Shown here: piece after piece, positions 24,457-36,530 of the stretch
How positions within the stretch are numbered: position 1 is the stretch's first letter
How the letters are laid out: every line of letters begins with the position of its first letter
Source: Zelopaecilomyces penicillatus
Lineage: Eukaryota > Ascomycota > Sordariomycetes > Hypocreales > Pseudodiploosporaceae
Direction of reading: 5' to 3'
Assembly (NCBI GenBank): GCA_005765155.1
Contig: VCCP01000001.1
Span: 6,324,001-6,388,000 of the forward strand
Length of the DNA stretch: 64,000 bases
Made by a program: the position numbers and the translations under genes
The notes under the pieces: generated by a model
Database searches by the model: none
What the model was told of the DNA's origin: nothing
What the model saw: the letters and a program-made list of their open reading frames with translations, nothing else

Positions 24457-26796
24457 TCAGGTTGCCGGAGCGGCGGGTTGGACTTCTCTCCCAAAGGATC
24501 CTTTCTCAATCGCTGCATCCATCATTCTGTTCCCGCTAATGATGGATGTTGTGCAGATGACTATATTCCGTCGGCCTGGTATGATGATGTTAGCGAAAAC
24601 ATCCTCGACATGAAAAATGTTTACTGACCTTCTTCCTGCTTCGCGATGAATCGCAACGCGGCAATCTCTGTAAATGTGATACCTCCGATAAAAACGACGA
24701 AAACTGTCTGCTTATTTCCGCTTCCGGAAAGAAGAGCCCGTGCCTTGATCGCTTTGTCTTCGCCCTTTTGAAGCTCATAGAAAGTTTGACCCCGTACATG
24801 CTTCAAGGCCTCATCGAAACCATGCCAACCTTGTGTTGCTGCTCCTGGTGGAATGCCAGCATTAGCTGCAGCAGGGCCCTTTGTAATTGTAAGTAGGTAC
24901 TGTTTCTGTAGGATGCATTGGATCAATCGAATTGAAAGAGGCGCATAGCCGCTGTAAACGTATGCTATGTCATTCGGATCATCTTCTTGAACCTCATCAA
25001 CAATCAGCCGAAGCTGCTTGCGTAAATATGTGTAGTTGGTCTTTGTCCCGCTTGCCCCAGCATTACCTGCTATGGGAATCATTCCAGCAAGAGGAGATGT
25101 GCGCGAGAGAAACAACTGTAGCTTCTCTAGATTGTTCAAAGTGAGCATATGTTGATAGCCGTAGCCTTGGAGAATTAGGCGTTTACACTGTTCAAAGTCC
25201 TTGGGCTTTATCCCTCCCGATATGCAAGAATACACGCACAGCAGCCTTAACGTCTCCCGCAAAGGGGCCTCCCGTGCTATAAGCTCTTCAATTCCATCAA
25301 ATTGGGATGAAGGATCAGCACCAGCAGCAAGGTTCTGCTGGACCTCCAGCAAGCCCTTGAAGAGATCGGTTCGCGTGTGTTTGATTATTTCTTCTGCCAG
25401 CCCCGTGTGGATCCGTACACTTTGGTGTTCCTGCTGGTACCCAGGCAACTGGCCAACAAACTCCTTTAGCTCTGCAATCGTTTTCGTCTTGTGCTTAGTC
25501 TCGTAGTCTGACTGAACTTTTTGTAGCCGTCTAGCGACCTTGTTGAGCATACCGCCGACAATGGCAAAATTGGAGTCTCGGAGTTGGTTATATAGTTTGT
25601 CACTCGAATCAAGCTGTACCGTCCTCTGCCTGCTTTGCGAAGTAGCTGCTGAAGATTGTGCCGGCGCCCCCACGACAGTCGTATCAACCTTGGTTTGGTT
25701 ATTTTGTATGTGGAAAACCTCATCAATTAGCCCTTCGTATGTCAATTGCGTGAGAAGCGGGGTTACAAAGTCGACTTCGCGATCGATTATGATAACACTC
25801 TCATTTGTTGTGCTCGGGGTCAGTGCAGCAGTCGTGCTGTCGCTACCATCCTCTCCTGCTAATCGTTCCTGACGCATGCGAGAAAGTAGGTCTGAGACCC
25901 GTTTTGCATTATCACCCTTGCCAATAATTCGAGGAAACAAGCCATGGTTCTGTTGAATTTCCATGAGAGCCTTGGCCATGAGAAAATTAGGAGTGACGTC
26001 CTTGGCGAGATATAGGTCGCGGAAGGAGTCGTCTAGCTCTAGAGATAAAACGTCGTCTTCTAATGGGAAGAATGACAGTGGCAACTCCGATATGTTCACA
26101 TCACCAAGAACGCCTGCTTCCTCAAGCAGTTGATCGGATACGAGTGTACGACGGGGAACCCAGAAAATATGGAACTCATGAGTCGTTTGGCTTTCGCGTT
26201 GAACTCGTTTGATTTGGGCTGTTTAACAAACAGTCAGTAAAGCGTCGGCATAGTTGAGTCAACGACGGCAATGATCGCATAAGACTACAGACTTGGCCGG
26301 CCGCATTTCCAGATCACGAACACTGGTGAGTCGCCGCCAGCCAGCATGTGGGATTCCAGAAGGGTTCTTGCGGCGGAGAGCTAAAACACCCAGAATATCA
26401 TATGCAGGAGAGCTACACGAATGAAATAAAATGAACTGCTTCCCCAAACTGACCTGCTATGGATTCGGCGTGACGACCGCACTCTCCTCTTGCCACGAAG
26501 ACGACATTGCGCTGGGTCGTGTCCACATTGTCGTTCTCCAAGATGAAGAATTTGTCGACTCCGTATTCCTGAAGCGTCGCAACCTTGACGACTGTGCCAA
26601 TGGGCCCTACTAGGCTCCGATCAAAGACAAGATTCTTCTTGCCGCGAACCTGGTGGTTGGATGATCAGCGCTGAGGCCTGTCGCGACAGGAACTCCTAGC
26701 ATAGAGAGCCTTACTTACGCCCTCAAGCAGGTAGAGCAGGTCCTTGCGAGCCTTGCTCCGGACCTGCTCAGTGCTGAACTCCGTGCGAGGAGCCAT
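24457..26796 (-). CDS. vps33: VPS33, Sec1/Munc18 subunit of the vacuolar HOPS/CORVET tethers
   Basis: Four exons (26719-26796, 26454-26649, 24629-26218, 24457-24575) splice in phase to 660 residues, close to the family's usual length. VPS33 binds SNARE bundles within HOPS and CORVET and drives fusion at endosomes and vacuoles. Recognisable blocks are the N-terminal VRGKKNLVFDRSL and LVGPIGTVVKV, then HIFWVPRRTLVSD, VIIIDREVDFVTPLLTQLTYEGL (a Sec1-family hallmark), and near the C-terminus VFVVFIGGITFTEIAALRF. The last small exon ends NRMMDAAIE plus a short tail. The intron after exon 2 is 235 nt, unusually long for this window, and contains a 62-codon open frame that I consider non-coding because joining exons 2 and 3 directly gives the expected ESIA-AQIKR continuity. 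Confidence 0.93.
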
Positions 26797-27644
26797 GGGT
26801 AGCTCACGGCAATGAAGCTAGGAGCTGATGGGCGGGAGCTCTGAAGCTTGACGTGACTGGATCTGGTGATGATGGTTTGGGGATGGGCCAGTACAACTAC
26901 TGATGCAAAAGCGGGCGGTGAAGCGCCTAGTGCACGGCGGGGACCCCTGCTTTTGGGCCTGGAAAGCCTGCAGGGCCTGTAACTAGTGCCTGTATTTTGG
27001 ACAAACGGGGCAGTGTCACGGGTCAAGTCCCTGAAAGGAGGCTTTACATGCGTAGGGAACGACGTCATTCTAGGTAGCTCTCTGCCGCCTTTGCCCACTC
27101 TACGTGACCATTCATGGTGCTCCGTAGACAGCTGGGCAACAAGACCAACCTTTTAAGGCAATGAATAGCTCAACTCAAAAAAACGGCTTATTTATTTCCA
27201 GCCCTCGTAATGCCGCCTGTTAGCAATTCGGTCGTCGGCGTTTGGTACACCTATAGGAAAAAGTATTTCATTATCATTATATAAGTTCGATCAACCCTTG
27301 GCTTTCCAGCTGAGCCTCGGATGACGCGGGGTCATCACCGTGTCCATCGCCGCCATTTGTCACTCGCTCAGTACGCATGATTGCACACTGTCATAAATAA
27401 ACATACATAATAGTATATCAACAACAATCCGGGGCTGGGCACCTATGCTTTCGCCAGACGCCGCACAATGTCACCTAAATCCTAAAGAAAAGAAACGTAG
27501 CAATTGTCGTGAATGTTGAGAAACGCCTTTGAGCGACCACCGCGGCCGGTCAGCAATGCAACCAATCAGTGCTCCTCCCCCTCTATTTGCCTGCGGGCCG
27601 TCACATCATCCAGTGTCACAAGCAACCTCATTTCGAATGCCTTT
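26797..27644. other. intergenic region, VPS33 promoter
   Basis: 848 bp between the VPS33 start and the 3' end of the E2 gene. A 127-codon open frame lies opposite but has no family features. No gene called. Confidence 0.6.
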
Positions 27645-28286
27645 CTACACGGTATTATCATGGTATAAGAATTCTATATCTCGTGGCCGTAAGCGGTTAC
27701 CGCGGACGAACTCTTCGTCGCCCGGGGGTCGTTCATTTTTCGAGTTGCTCGTCAACATGCTCTGGATGCTCATGCAAACGCTCTCCGCACTCTGGACTGG
27801 GCTCCATCCCTGATGTCCCAAGAGATCAAGGCAGATGATGCCGTTCGAATAAATGTGAGGATGCATTGGGATCGGCCGATTCGGTTTTTCGTCAAACGTA
27901 ACTTCTGGTGGTTCTGCAGGTTTGACTTGGGTTAGAACTGCAACTGTCATTGAAAGAGATGCGGTTTGACTCTTGAATGGTGACTGATAGGTGACATTTA
28001 CCAATGGGGTAAGATTCGGAGAACTGAAACTTCAACCGATAGGTTTTGTCCATATACAGCGGGTTGTTATCCAGGACTTGGATATCTAGAATCCACTGCT
28101 TGAGGTCGTCGCCCTCGACCAGCTCGATGCCTGGAGGCAGGCCATATTTGTCGATCTAGGTGGGGGGAAGGTTTGTTAGCGCTACCACGCCTCAGCCTGT
28201 CGTGGAGGCTGCGAAGGAAGGGGGCAGGGAAAACACACCTTCTGTCGCTCCTTTGCAACTCTTTTAGCTCGCATATTTGTCGCCAT
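27645..28286 (-). CDS. UBE2W-like ubiquitin-conjugating enzyme E2
   Basis: Three exons (28239-28286, 28002-28155, 27645-27913) give 156 residues, a single UBC fold with no extensions. The enzyme would accept ubiquitin from E1 on Cys95 (NGIICLDLL) and pass it to substrates. The usual E2 HPN triad is HPH here (85-87). That triad and the C-terminal layout (RPPGDEEFVRG, then FLYHDNTV) match the UBE2W class, which in animals ubiquitinates the alpha-amino group of protein N-termini. N-terminal specificity in this fungus is inference. The initiator was chosen as the first Met; MATNMRAKRVAKERQK forms the usual E2 helix 1. Introns are 83 and 88 nt with good donors. Confidence 0.92.
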
Positions 28287-29012
28287 CCTCAGCTCGTTCT
28301 ATGTGCCGTAGTCGTTGCCTGCGCTTGATGGTTGGTGGTGAAAAATGATGTTTGATGTTGGTGCTGTTTTGGGTGGAATCTGGGGTAGACGGCACTCTGC
28401 GTCAACAGGCGCCGTGAAGGGGTTAAATACCACTTGAGGGACTGTGACACCACTACGGGGGCCGTGTGACGGGCCGCTAGGCAATTCGGGGGTAATACAA
28501 GGCGTGCCGCCGGAGCACAGCGCTGCAGATATAAATCTACACCCACTATACACCACTGTAGGTGGTTGATACCTGCTATAGGACCATGTCCGGGTGTGGC
28601 GCGCTTAAGCCGAGAGTTTCCACGCAACAATCGCCACTAGAAAACCTTTGGATTGTGGGCTTGAGTGGACCGTTTCACAATGAATGTGGGCTTTTTCCTT
28701 CAAAGGGAATGCTAATTATAGGTATATCGCAGGAGATATTCAGATATCGCTATTCAGTGCGCAGGTTGAGTGAGCACGCGGCAGTCGGCAGTTGGCAGCA
28801 GACGGCGGGCATCAAACATTTTGATTCTAAAAGCCTTATCCATTATCTTTCTATACCGAGTGCTGAGAATTACCGTATTGAATACCTATTCAACTGGGCA
28901 AACTAAACTCTGTAATTCAATGGCTGCTCGTGCTTCTTGTAACGCTACCTACTAGCTATCCAATAATAACTCTTCATCACCGTTGCACTTGAATGAAACC
29001 CACCATCATCGG
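28287..29012. other. intergenic region between the E2 gene and the receptor relic
   Basis: 726 bp. It contains the E2 promoter side and no recognisable gene. Confidence 0.6.
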
Positions 29013-29438
29013 TCATCGCAGGTGCTGATTAGGAGTCCAAAACTCGTCCTTTTGATACCTCTCAAACTCGGCATCAATGTCGACATGTCCAATGGGAATA
29101 GTTTCTGATATTTCCAGCCAACCCCTGAAAACAGTGATGTTGCGTCTGCTTGCAATGACCAAGTCCTGCGTTGGGGTTGCCACACATATCACCTCACCAC
29201 ACAAGTTCACCCATTCGGGGAATATGAAAAAATGTCGCTTCACTTGCAAAGTTTCGGCAAATGTATCCAAGTTGGCGGTGCATATCCATCTGTCCCTATC
29301 AAGGAGGACCAACAGAGGCCCGAAGAATGTAACAATGTCCCCTGACAAGTAGTTCGGGTGCTGCAGCCCGTGTCTTGGAACAACTTCTGCACCATCTCCT
29401 AGAGTGTGCAAGTTCTCAGTGTCCCAACAATCAAGAGA
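29013..29438 (-). pseudogene. C-terminal relic of a second WD-repeat NLR-type receptor
   Basis: About 142 codons stay open up to a TGA-type end at 29013. They align by eye along their whole length with the last ~150 residues of the intact receptor ending at 29765. Paired blocks include CWDTENL/CWDASHF, LLVLLDRDRWICTANLDTFA/MLIFLDKDLWVCSVDLATFA and VKRHFFIFPEW/AKRYFFILPQW, roughly 40% identical. No upstream NACHT or hydrolase sequence exists for this copy. The homology stops at an AT-rich 10 bp tandem repeat (29441-29470), where the frame also meets a stop. No ATG begins the frame. It is best read as the remaining tail of a tandem paralogue, or less likely an alternative last exon of the neighbouring receptor. 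Confidence 0.75.
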
Positions 29439-29440
29439 AT

Positions 29441-29470
29441 AAATATATATCTATATATATCTATATATAT
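29441..29470. repeat. 10 bp AT-rich tandem repeat (three units)
   Basis: Three consecutive 10-nt units of the form CTATATATAT, the first slightly diverged. It sits exactly where homology of the receptor relic ends, so it may mark the rearrangement point. The following 290 bp to the receptor stop contain no gene. Confidence 0.85.
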
Positions 29471-29764
29471 TCTGCTAGATGAATTGCACCATATACTATC
29501 AGTGGTCCAGTGAACGGCGACAACGCGTTGCTAGTAACAAAAGCCCCAACATATAGGAATACCAGGAGTTCGATTGTAGGCATACAACGTCGCGAAACAT
29601 TTATAAGCTTAGCTAATAGATGATTGTTATACTCACCCTGCCTTTTCTTATCGCTTATAAGTGTTTTTAGAGGTTATCGAACGTATTTCGGTCTTCCACG
29701 ATAATAAGAACCACCCTTAATAGGTTCAAAACGATTATTCAGACACTTCGCCAATGTAAAATTT

Positions 29765-32700
29765 CTACTTCAAAACATGTGACTCGCGTCTTATCTTCTC
29801 CAGTGATGCTTCTTGCAATGTATTGGCTAGGGTTGCATCGTTCATTCTTCTAGACACCACTTCCCAGGATTTCGCACCTGAAGCAAGGGTGACTGTCTGT
29901 GAGAATGTCATCCACCTTTTGATCACCACTACCCCCTGCTTATTGACAAATAGCAAGTCAAGTTCAGGCGTCAGAGCAGCACCAACACGACCATTGGCAT
30001 CAGTCCATTGCGGTAGAATGAAGAAGTAACGTTTTGCTAGGCTTGTAGACGCGAATGTAGCTAGATCTACTGAACAGACCCAGAGATCCTTATCCAAGAA
30101 GATCAGCATGGAACCCGAGAGGCAAATGACAACCCTGAGTAAGCTAGTCAGGCGATGGAGATCGTGTTGAGGTTTTAAGACGTCGTTGTTCTCTGACGGG
30201 CCAAAGTGGGAGGCGTCCCAACAGTTGAATTGATAATCACCCTCATGATCGGAAAGTATCGTGACATTCGGAAGTATCACTGAGTCTGAAAGCTTCTCCA
30301 CCAAGAACTTCTGACTTTGATGCTGAACCGTTGATGTTGAGAGCGACGATGGAATAAAATCGCCATCTCGTTTGACGTGTAATGTATGTGCTGGCTCAAA
30401 GTTGGCCCAATAAAATACGTGAAGCGTTGTGTGCTCAAGTATCATGAACAGTCCATCATCCGAGGGACAATTACTCGCAGCTCGCAATTTGCTGTTCCAT
30501 TTAGGAATCATTTTTTTCTGCACAAGCTTTCCAGAAGGTAACTCAAAAAGTGAAGTTGTGGACATTGTAACTATCAGCATGTTTTCCTTTGTCGGGCTTA
30601 GTAGAAAATGCTCCGTTGTGCCGGTGGTTTCTCCTTCGATCAGTAAAGAGGCCATGGACCAATTCGTAGACGAGTGTTTTGCTTCCAAAAGGGACCAGCA
30701 CTTGCTAAAATCTGCTAAAATAATAACTTCATCATCGCCTCGTTCGATTGACATGATCATATTGATTTGAGACTGGCTATGAGTCTGGAAAATCATCCCA
30801 ATTTCAGAGCCATCAGATGTGGCAAACGCCCAGACCTTTCCTTCCTCACTACCACATAAGACTGTTTTTCCATCTGCGGAGAGACAAAAGGATGTGATTT
30901 CGCCCCTTGGAGTCGTTGGTAGCATTCCCGTAGACTTAATGAGTGGCATAGAGAGATTGCTATTATCTGAGTATGTAGTAGAATCTCCTTGATGGCGATT
31001 GTCATTGGACAAGATTGACGGTTGCCAAATTTCGCAATCCATGACGTGAATGCTGGCGAATCGGAGACCTGAGTCACTGGCAGCCAGTGCTGTGACGGTT
31101 CTTGCCGGATAACTGACACTATATACGAGGTTGAGACTGACGGAGTCCCCATCTCTCCCCATCTCATAAAGCTCCATGGTATGCTTAATGCCCACTTTTG
31201 TGCCTGCGATCAAGAATTTTCCGTCAGGGGAGCAAGCAAGAGTTAAGGCGAACACTGCTGGAACAGTACAGAGCCTTGTCATTGTAGACACATTGAAAAC
31301 AGCCAAAGAGCCGTCCCCGGTATAAGATACGATCAAAAGCTTGAGTTGTAGATCGGGATGAAACACCATGGAGCGAACGATGTTCTTTTCAGGTCCACAG
31401 CAAGTTCCTATCAAGTTTAGAGAGTTGACGTCAAATATGTAAACATCGGCTGTAAAGAAGGTTGCTGCAAGAAGCCCCGGACTGGGGTGAGAGAATACCA
31501 ACGCTAGAGGATTGTTTTCCCTCAAAATTGAAGGAACCGTAACATTCAAGTCCGGAATCCATCTGTCAGACACAGTCTCCCCCGTAACTAGGTTACTTCA
31601 CAATTATCAGCGGATAGAATAAAATATACATATGAAAACAGTTGTTGGAAAGCATACCATGAGATGATGCACCCGCGTTTCAAAGCTATGGTTAATGAGT
31701 CGTTCGAGAATGACATAGCCATAGGGCAAGAAGATGAGCACGAGATTTCATGGAGGAGTGTGCCTGATTTTGGATCCCAGATCATTACAAAGTCATTCCC
31801 CATAGAGGCGAGGTATTTATCCTGGCAGCCAAATTTTAGCTGATAAACCGTTTCTCCAAGATGTTTGACATCGATGTAATGCTGAAGGAAAGTAGCATCA
31901 TAAATGGAAATCTCCCCAACAGCTGATCCAAGAGCAAAGTACTTCTTGCCGAAGGCCACTGAGTTTAAGGGCCAATCGGCGATTATTTGCATGTAGCAGT
32001 CACTCCAAGTAGGGTTGTGAAGCCCCTGTACATTGAAACTCGTTGGCAAGTTGCCAAATTTTCGAGAGATCAACGAGAAAGGGGGGCACAACGGCGGTAT
32101 TAGATCATAAATTGCATCAGGGCTGCTGTGGAGCTGAGTTCGAAAAGATATGGCAATTCTGGATAAATCTGCAACCCAATCTTTAAGCCTTTGCGTCTCA
32201 GGTGCCGAATAGTTGTGAACTAATTGATCCAGGTAGGTTGCGAGGTCTATCGATGTCCTGGATATAACGGCAAGATCTCGGTCCTCGGCAATGACTTCTA
32301 CCCAAAAGAGAACTCTGTCATCCATGAATTTCAGCAACCTCTCAAATAGCTTTCTGTCGCCCGGGTTGGATTCTAGTACATGCCGCGAAAAGGCCGTGGA
32401 GGTGTATTGACGAAGAACATTTCGCTGTGTTGTTGTTGAATCTAGTGCCGAAGACTTGAAAGTATCACGATTCAGAAACAATTCATCCAGATATGATATA
32501 CACATTGATGCAAGATGGCTATGTCCCTCAAGCCGTGAGATGGCTAGGGGGGAGCTGAGACCTTCCCTAAGAAGGAACTCTCTTGCAGTCTCATGGACTA
32601 TGTGAACTCTTCTGTTCTGATCAATGGTAACTAGTTGACCACAACACAGCATTATTGTCTGTTCCATTTTCTGCGGTGCTTGGCCGAGATCAAGCTGCAC

Positions 32701-34978
32701 AGCGTGCTGCAACTCCTCGATATTTAGCGGTCTGACAGCAAGTGTAACCCACAGCAAAATACTTTTCGCAATTTTAGCTCGCCGCTTGTCTTTTTCAATT
32801 GCCAGGAGAACCCTTTCGTACATATCAGATAAGTCATCTGGTACTTCGTGCAGTATTTCTTCAACATCTTCGTTTGTGAAAGCCGTTTCAAGCTCTTGAA
32901 GAACAAGCCTGACCCAGATAAACGAGCCAGAAGACCTATCGAGAACTCTGGTGCGAATATCAGATGTATTGTCTAATACTAGCTCATCAAGGGCTGATTG
33001 AATAACGGAATGCATATCCGCAACTGTGCACCAGTCAGTTTCAGTCTCCAGGATCTTGAAATGCCAACCTCTAATTGATCAATAGAACAAGATTACCCGC
33101 AGGATTGCCAATCTGAAGATCAAACTCACCTGTGTCACTTTTAACGAGTGAATACACATTGATCCTGGAACCAAGGGAAATTATGCCTCGCTCAATCTCC
33201 GGCGTGTCTCGACTCGCTACAAAAACCCGGATCCAACCAGGAAGTTGTGGAAGAAGTTTGAAGAAGTTTGTAGCACTAGTGCATTCATCCATACCGTCAA
33301 TAACCCAGAAATGAGTCGCCGGCTTTTTAGCTAAAAATATACCTTCAACGAAGAGCCTTTTCCAGATAGATCTTTCATCATTCGGCTGCCAGACAATGGA
33401 ATCTTGCTGCAACCGGAGCACGATACGCCGCACAGCGACATCCTTTAATGCCATCTGATAGGCCAAGTGAGTTAGCAAAGCACCCAAACCAGCACTTCCA
33501 GTTTGGCCTTGTTTGAAGAAGTAGTAACTACAAGCCTGTTCGCAGTGTGTCAAGAAGTCGGTAACGTGGCTGCTAATAACAGACTTTCCAGAACCCATCT
33601 GGCCGATGAGCCAGAGGATCGTTGGCGAACAATCCCCTTCAACTAACCAGTTGAGAAAGTCGTCACGCTCAGTGAACCAGGCACATGATCCTGGGTATTT
33701 TGCCTCTTGTAGTATGGACAAATCATCCTCGAAGCTATCATTAACATTGAGATAAGTTTCCAGTTTAACTCTTGAAGAGGATGGAGAGAAAATGTCGCCT
33801 TCAAAGCATTAGCACGACCCTGCACAGACAAACTAGGCCCTCTGACAATAAGAAGCACTTGCTTGAGATTTACCATCAGAGAGCGGGATTGACTTACTCT
33901 TAAGCTTAATCATGTCAACCGCACTGCTCAGGGCATTGCGCAGTTTTCTGTAGTTTGGATCAAGGGTATTTTTGAACTTGCAGAGTTGACGGTGGTTTGC
34001 ATCCATAGCTGATATCTCTTCGTTGGCATACCCAAGCGTAGCACAAAGCTTGTCAACCACCAGGACTTCTGGTCTCTCTGTTATAGGTCTGGTTTCAAAA
34101 AAAGACCAAATGCGTAGCCCTGGGGCAAAATGTTGAAAAGAAGTACCTAGCTCACTAAGAGCCTTTGAATCATGGGAGAGGTCTACTAAGTATGGTTTTG
34201 CAACTCCGGTTAACAGCAACACACTACTCATCAGTTTGGCTAGGTTGGATCCCCGGTGAGGAGTTCCAAGAAAAAAGATGGAGTGGATCCGTGACGCCAG
34301 CTGCTCAGAAGATGGATCCTCCTTCACTAGAACGTAAAGCTTCTTAGCTATACATCCTCCCATACTATGACCGACCAAAATAATTTGAGTTTGGCCGCGT
34401 CGAATGGACGGGTGATTCCGTACCTCCCCGAGGAGAGACTGGGCAAGATCATGTATGGACAAAATGCTCATACTTCTGTTGCGCCAATCTGCATCGTAGC
34501 CAAACGAATGAGTACGAGCTTGTCGAAAGTCTGGATCGGTAGGAAGCCATGACTGTGGCCAGTAGCTTTCCAGATCATGAGTGCCGGACCAAGTCTTTAT
34601 AGAGTCACCCCCCAGACCATGGATGAATATTATATCAACCAAGGCAACTTCATCGCCGGGATCATATAATGTATTGAGACCTAGTGATCCTTTCCTTTTT
34701 GGCGAAGCTTCGCGTCGTTCGGTCTTGCGTCCGAACCTCGAGAACAACCCTACTCGAGAAGGATGCGGCGGGGGGTTAGAGGGTTTGTCTGACGATATGA
34801 GGTTGATTGATAAAGCCGCTTTGTGATTAAACTGGGTCATTGAACTAGGGCGGATATGGTCTGTGTTGATGGCTCCAGAATAAGAGAAATCTTGGCCAGA
34901 TGAGGACAACAAAGTGCTGGTCTGACCGGAGTCGGCTTCCTGTGAAGCCGGCTCGACATCGACAAGATAACTCGCCAT
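29765..34978 (-). CDS. fungal NLR: alpha/beta hydrolase - NACHT - WD-repeat receptor
   Basis: Four exons (33898-34978, 33130-33768, 31658-33068, 29765-31595) splice in phase to 1653 residues. An N-terminal serine-hydrolase domain (about 115-335) has IFIHGLGG (oxyanion region), nucleophile elbow GHSMGG with Ser205, and a likely catalytic His329; it resembles the SesB-type lipase/esterase domain of fungal NLRs. The NACHT NTPase has Walker A GQMGSGKS (416-423) and Walker B FWVIDGMDE (514-522). The C-terminal half (from about 1040) is a chain of diverged WD-type beta strands. Such receptors control non-self recognition and regulated cell death in fungi; this one's trigger is unknown. The repeats are diverged from one another, unlike the near-identical repeats of fast-evolving NWD receptors. 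Start chosen at the first ATG in frame (34978). An upstream ATG at 35241 could be reached through an extra intron. For the first intron I chose the GTAAGT donor; another donor 24 nt downstream is also in phase. Confidence 0.88.
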
Positions 34979-36530
34979 GAGTATCAACAGCAGTCGCCAA
35001 ACGATGGAAAAGATCTGGATGAAGAACCTCCATGGCACATCTCCTTCCACTCCACATATGGGACAAACCCGACGTAGAACCAACTGGCTGGTTGGGCGGC
35101 AAACCCCCCTTGCCCATTCAATGCAACTTTGCAACAGGCCGCACACCTATCAACGACCTGGGCGAACCTCACCCCATTTTGCAGAAGCGCCTTGTATGCA
35201 GGAAGACCAAGCCGGCTCCGCCCCGGCGGCTCGAGCAGCATCGCCAACGATAATAACAGGGGGCTGTCAGGGTGGAAACCGTGAGAATGTGACTGGCTAG
35301 ATATCTGCTAATTATTTCGTCTTCTGTGTGCAACGGTGCTGTGCGAGACGACTGCAAAGGCACTGGCTAGGAGAAATATGTTCGTTGGATTAGTATCTGT
35401 TCCTGTGGTCCGTTAACCCTTGATCGCGCTACAGGTGCTCGGTCGCTGATGTACCACTGCACCACCGTTGGGAAGAGGTAATACCAACATACCACTATTA
35501 ACGCATGGAATAAAAAAGCCGAGCCGAAGAATAGTCTGCCAACATCCTTTATATTCTTGGTGTGCTACGACCCCCTTATCGTACTTATTTCCATGAGAAA
35601 ATCGTCGTCCGTAGGCAGAATCAAGTCAACCAGGTTCCGTGGCTGGTCAATTTCGGCCAGGATGCGTCCCTCGAGGCCACGGCCAGCGTTGGCAGGTGGA
35701 TGCGGCGATGATTACAGGGCTACTACCTACCTAGGTACTATATGGATGTCGAGGCCTCCAGCACATCGGCTACCAGGTAGGCAAGGCAAGGCTGGCTAGC
35801 TCTACTACTCGGCACTACTACAACTTGTGATGATGAGGCCGCTCGGCACTGATGGAGTTGCGGTACCCAATCTTTGAATCAACCTTCATATTAACCTGGA
35901 CTATCTAACTATCTATCTATCAATGCGTTACGGCGCATTGGATAATATGACTAGCAACAAGCTTACGTTTCCACAAGGGTTTCAGTAGTGAGTATCACCT
36001 TGCTGGCTTGGCCGGCCGATGTTGCCAGGATGGCGCATTCTCGCCCACAGCCACAACTAGCTGCTACATCATGCTGCAGGGAAATGGATATACGGTACTT
36101 AAGCAGGTAGCACAGGACCTCTCGTCATTCGAGGAACCCCCCCCCCCCCCACCCCCAAAGGCTGGTCCCTCCCTCCCCACCTTGCTACTAGTGCTTTGCG
36201 GCGTGTTCTCTAGTTGACGGCATTGAGCCTTGCTGGGCAGATCCACGCATGGTGGAGGGGCGCTGGTGAGGGGGTTCATGTGCAAAAGAAGGCCCGTATA
36301 TATACTCAGCTGTCGCGACGGCTTTTCCATCTTCAACGCACGCTTGCTGTATCGTCGGCTGGCGCAGCACTTTCTCTCCTGTCCCTCTCCAACCCGCCCT
36401 GCCGAGTTGCGACCCGCTGAGTCGCTGGCCTTGAGTGCTACAACTGGGCTAGTATTGCGCTCCCATCCCCATCAATCGCCGACATTGTCTGAGTCTCGTC
36501 CATGTTGAAGACACCCCGCCATCAGACAAG
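34979..36530. other. divergent intergenic region, receptor and kinase promoters
   Basis: 1.55 kb between the start codons of the receptor and the calmodulin kinase. An 85-codon open frame (ATG at 35241, minus strand) directly upstream of the receptor start may be 5' UTR or an extra exon. A dense TACCTACCTAGGTA word lies near 35725, and a poly-C tract at 36137. No separate gene supported. Confidence 0.6.
36137..36156. repeat. poly-C tract (C14-A-C5)
   Basis: Fourteen C, one A, then five C, in the kinase upstream region about 390 bp before its start codon. Confidence 0.9.

Noticed and set aside
26259..26447. 62-codon frame in the VPS33 intron as an exon
   Set aside because: Direct joining of the flanking exons gives the expected family continuity, and the frame has no VPS33 similarity.
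29765..35146. Four separate genes in the receptor region
   Set aside because: All three junctions have usable splice sites that preserve frame, and the domain order matches known fungal NLRs.
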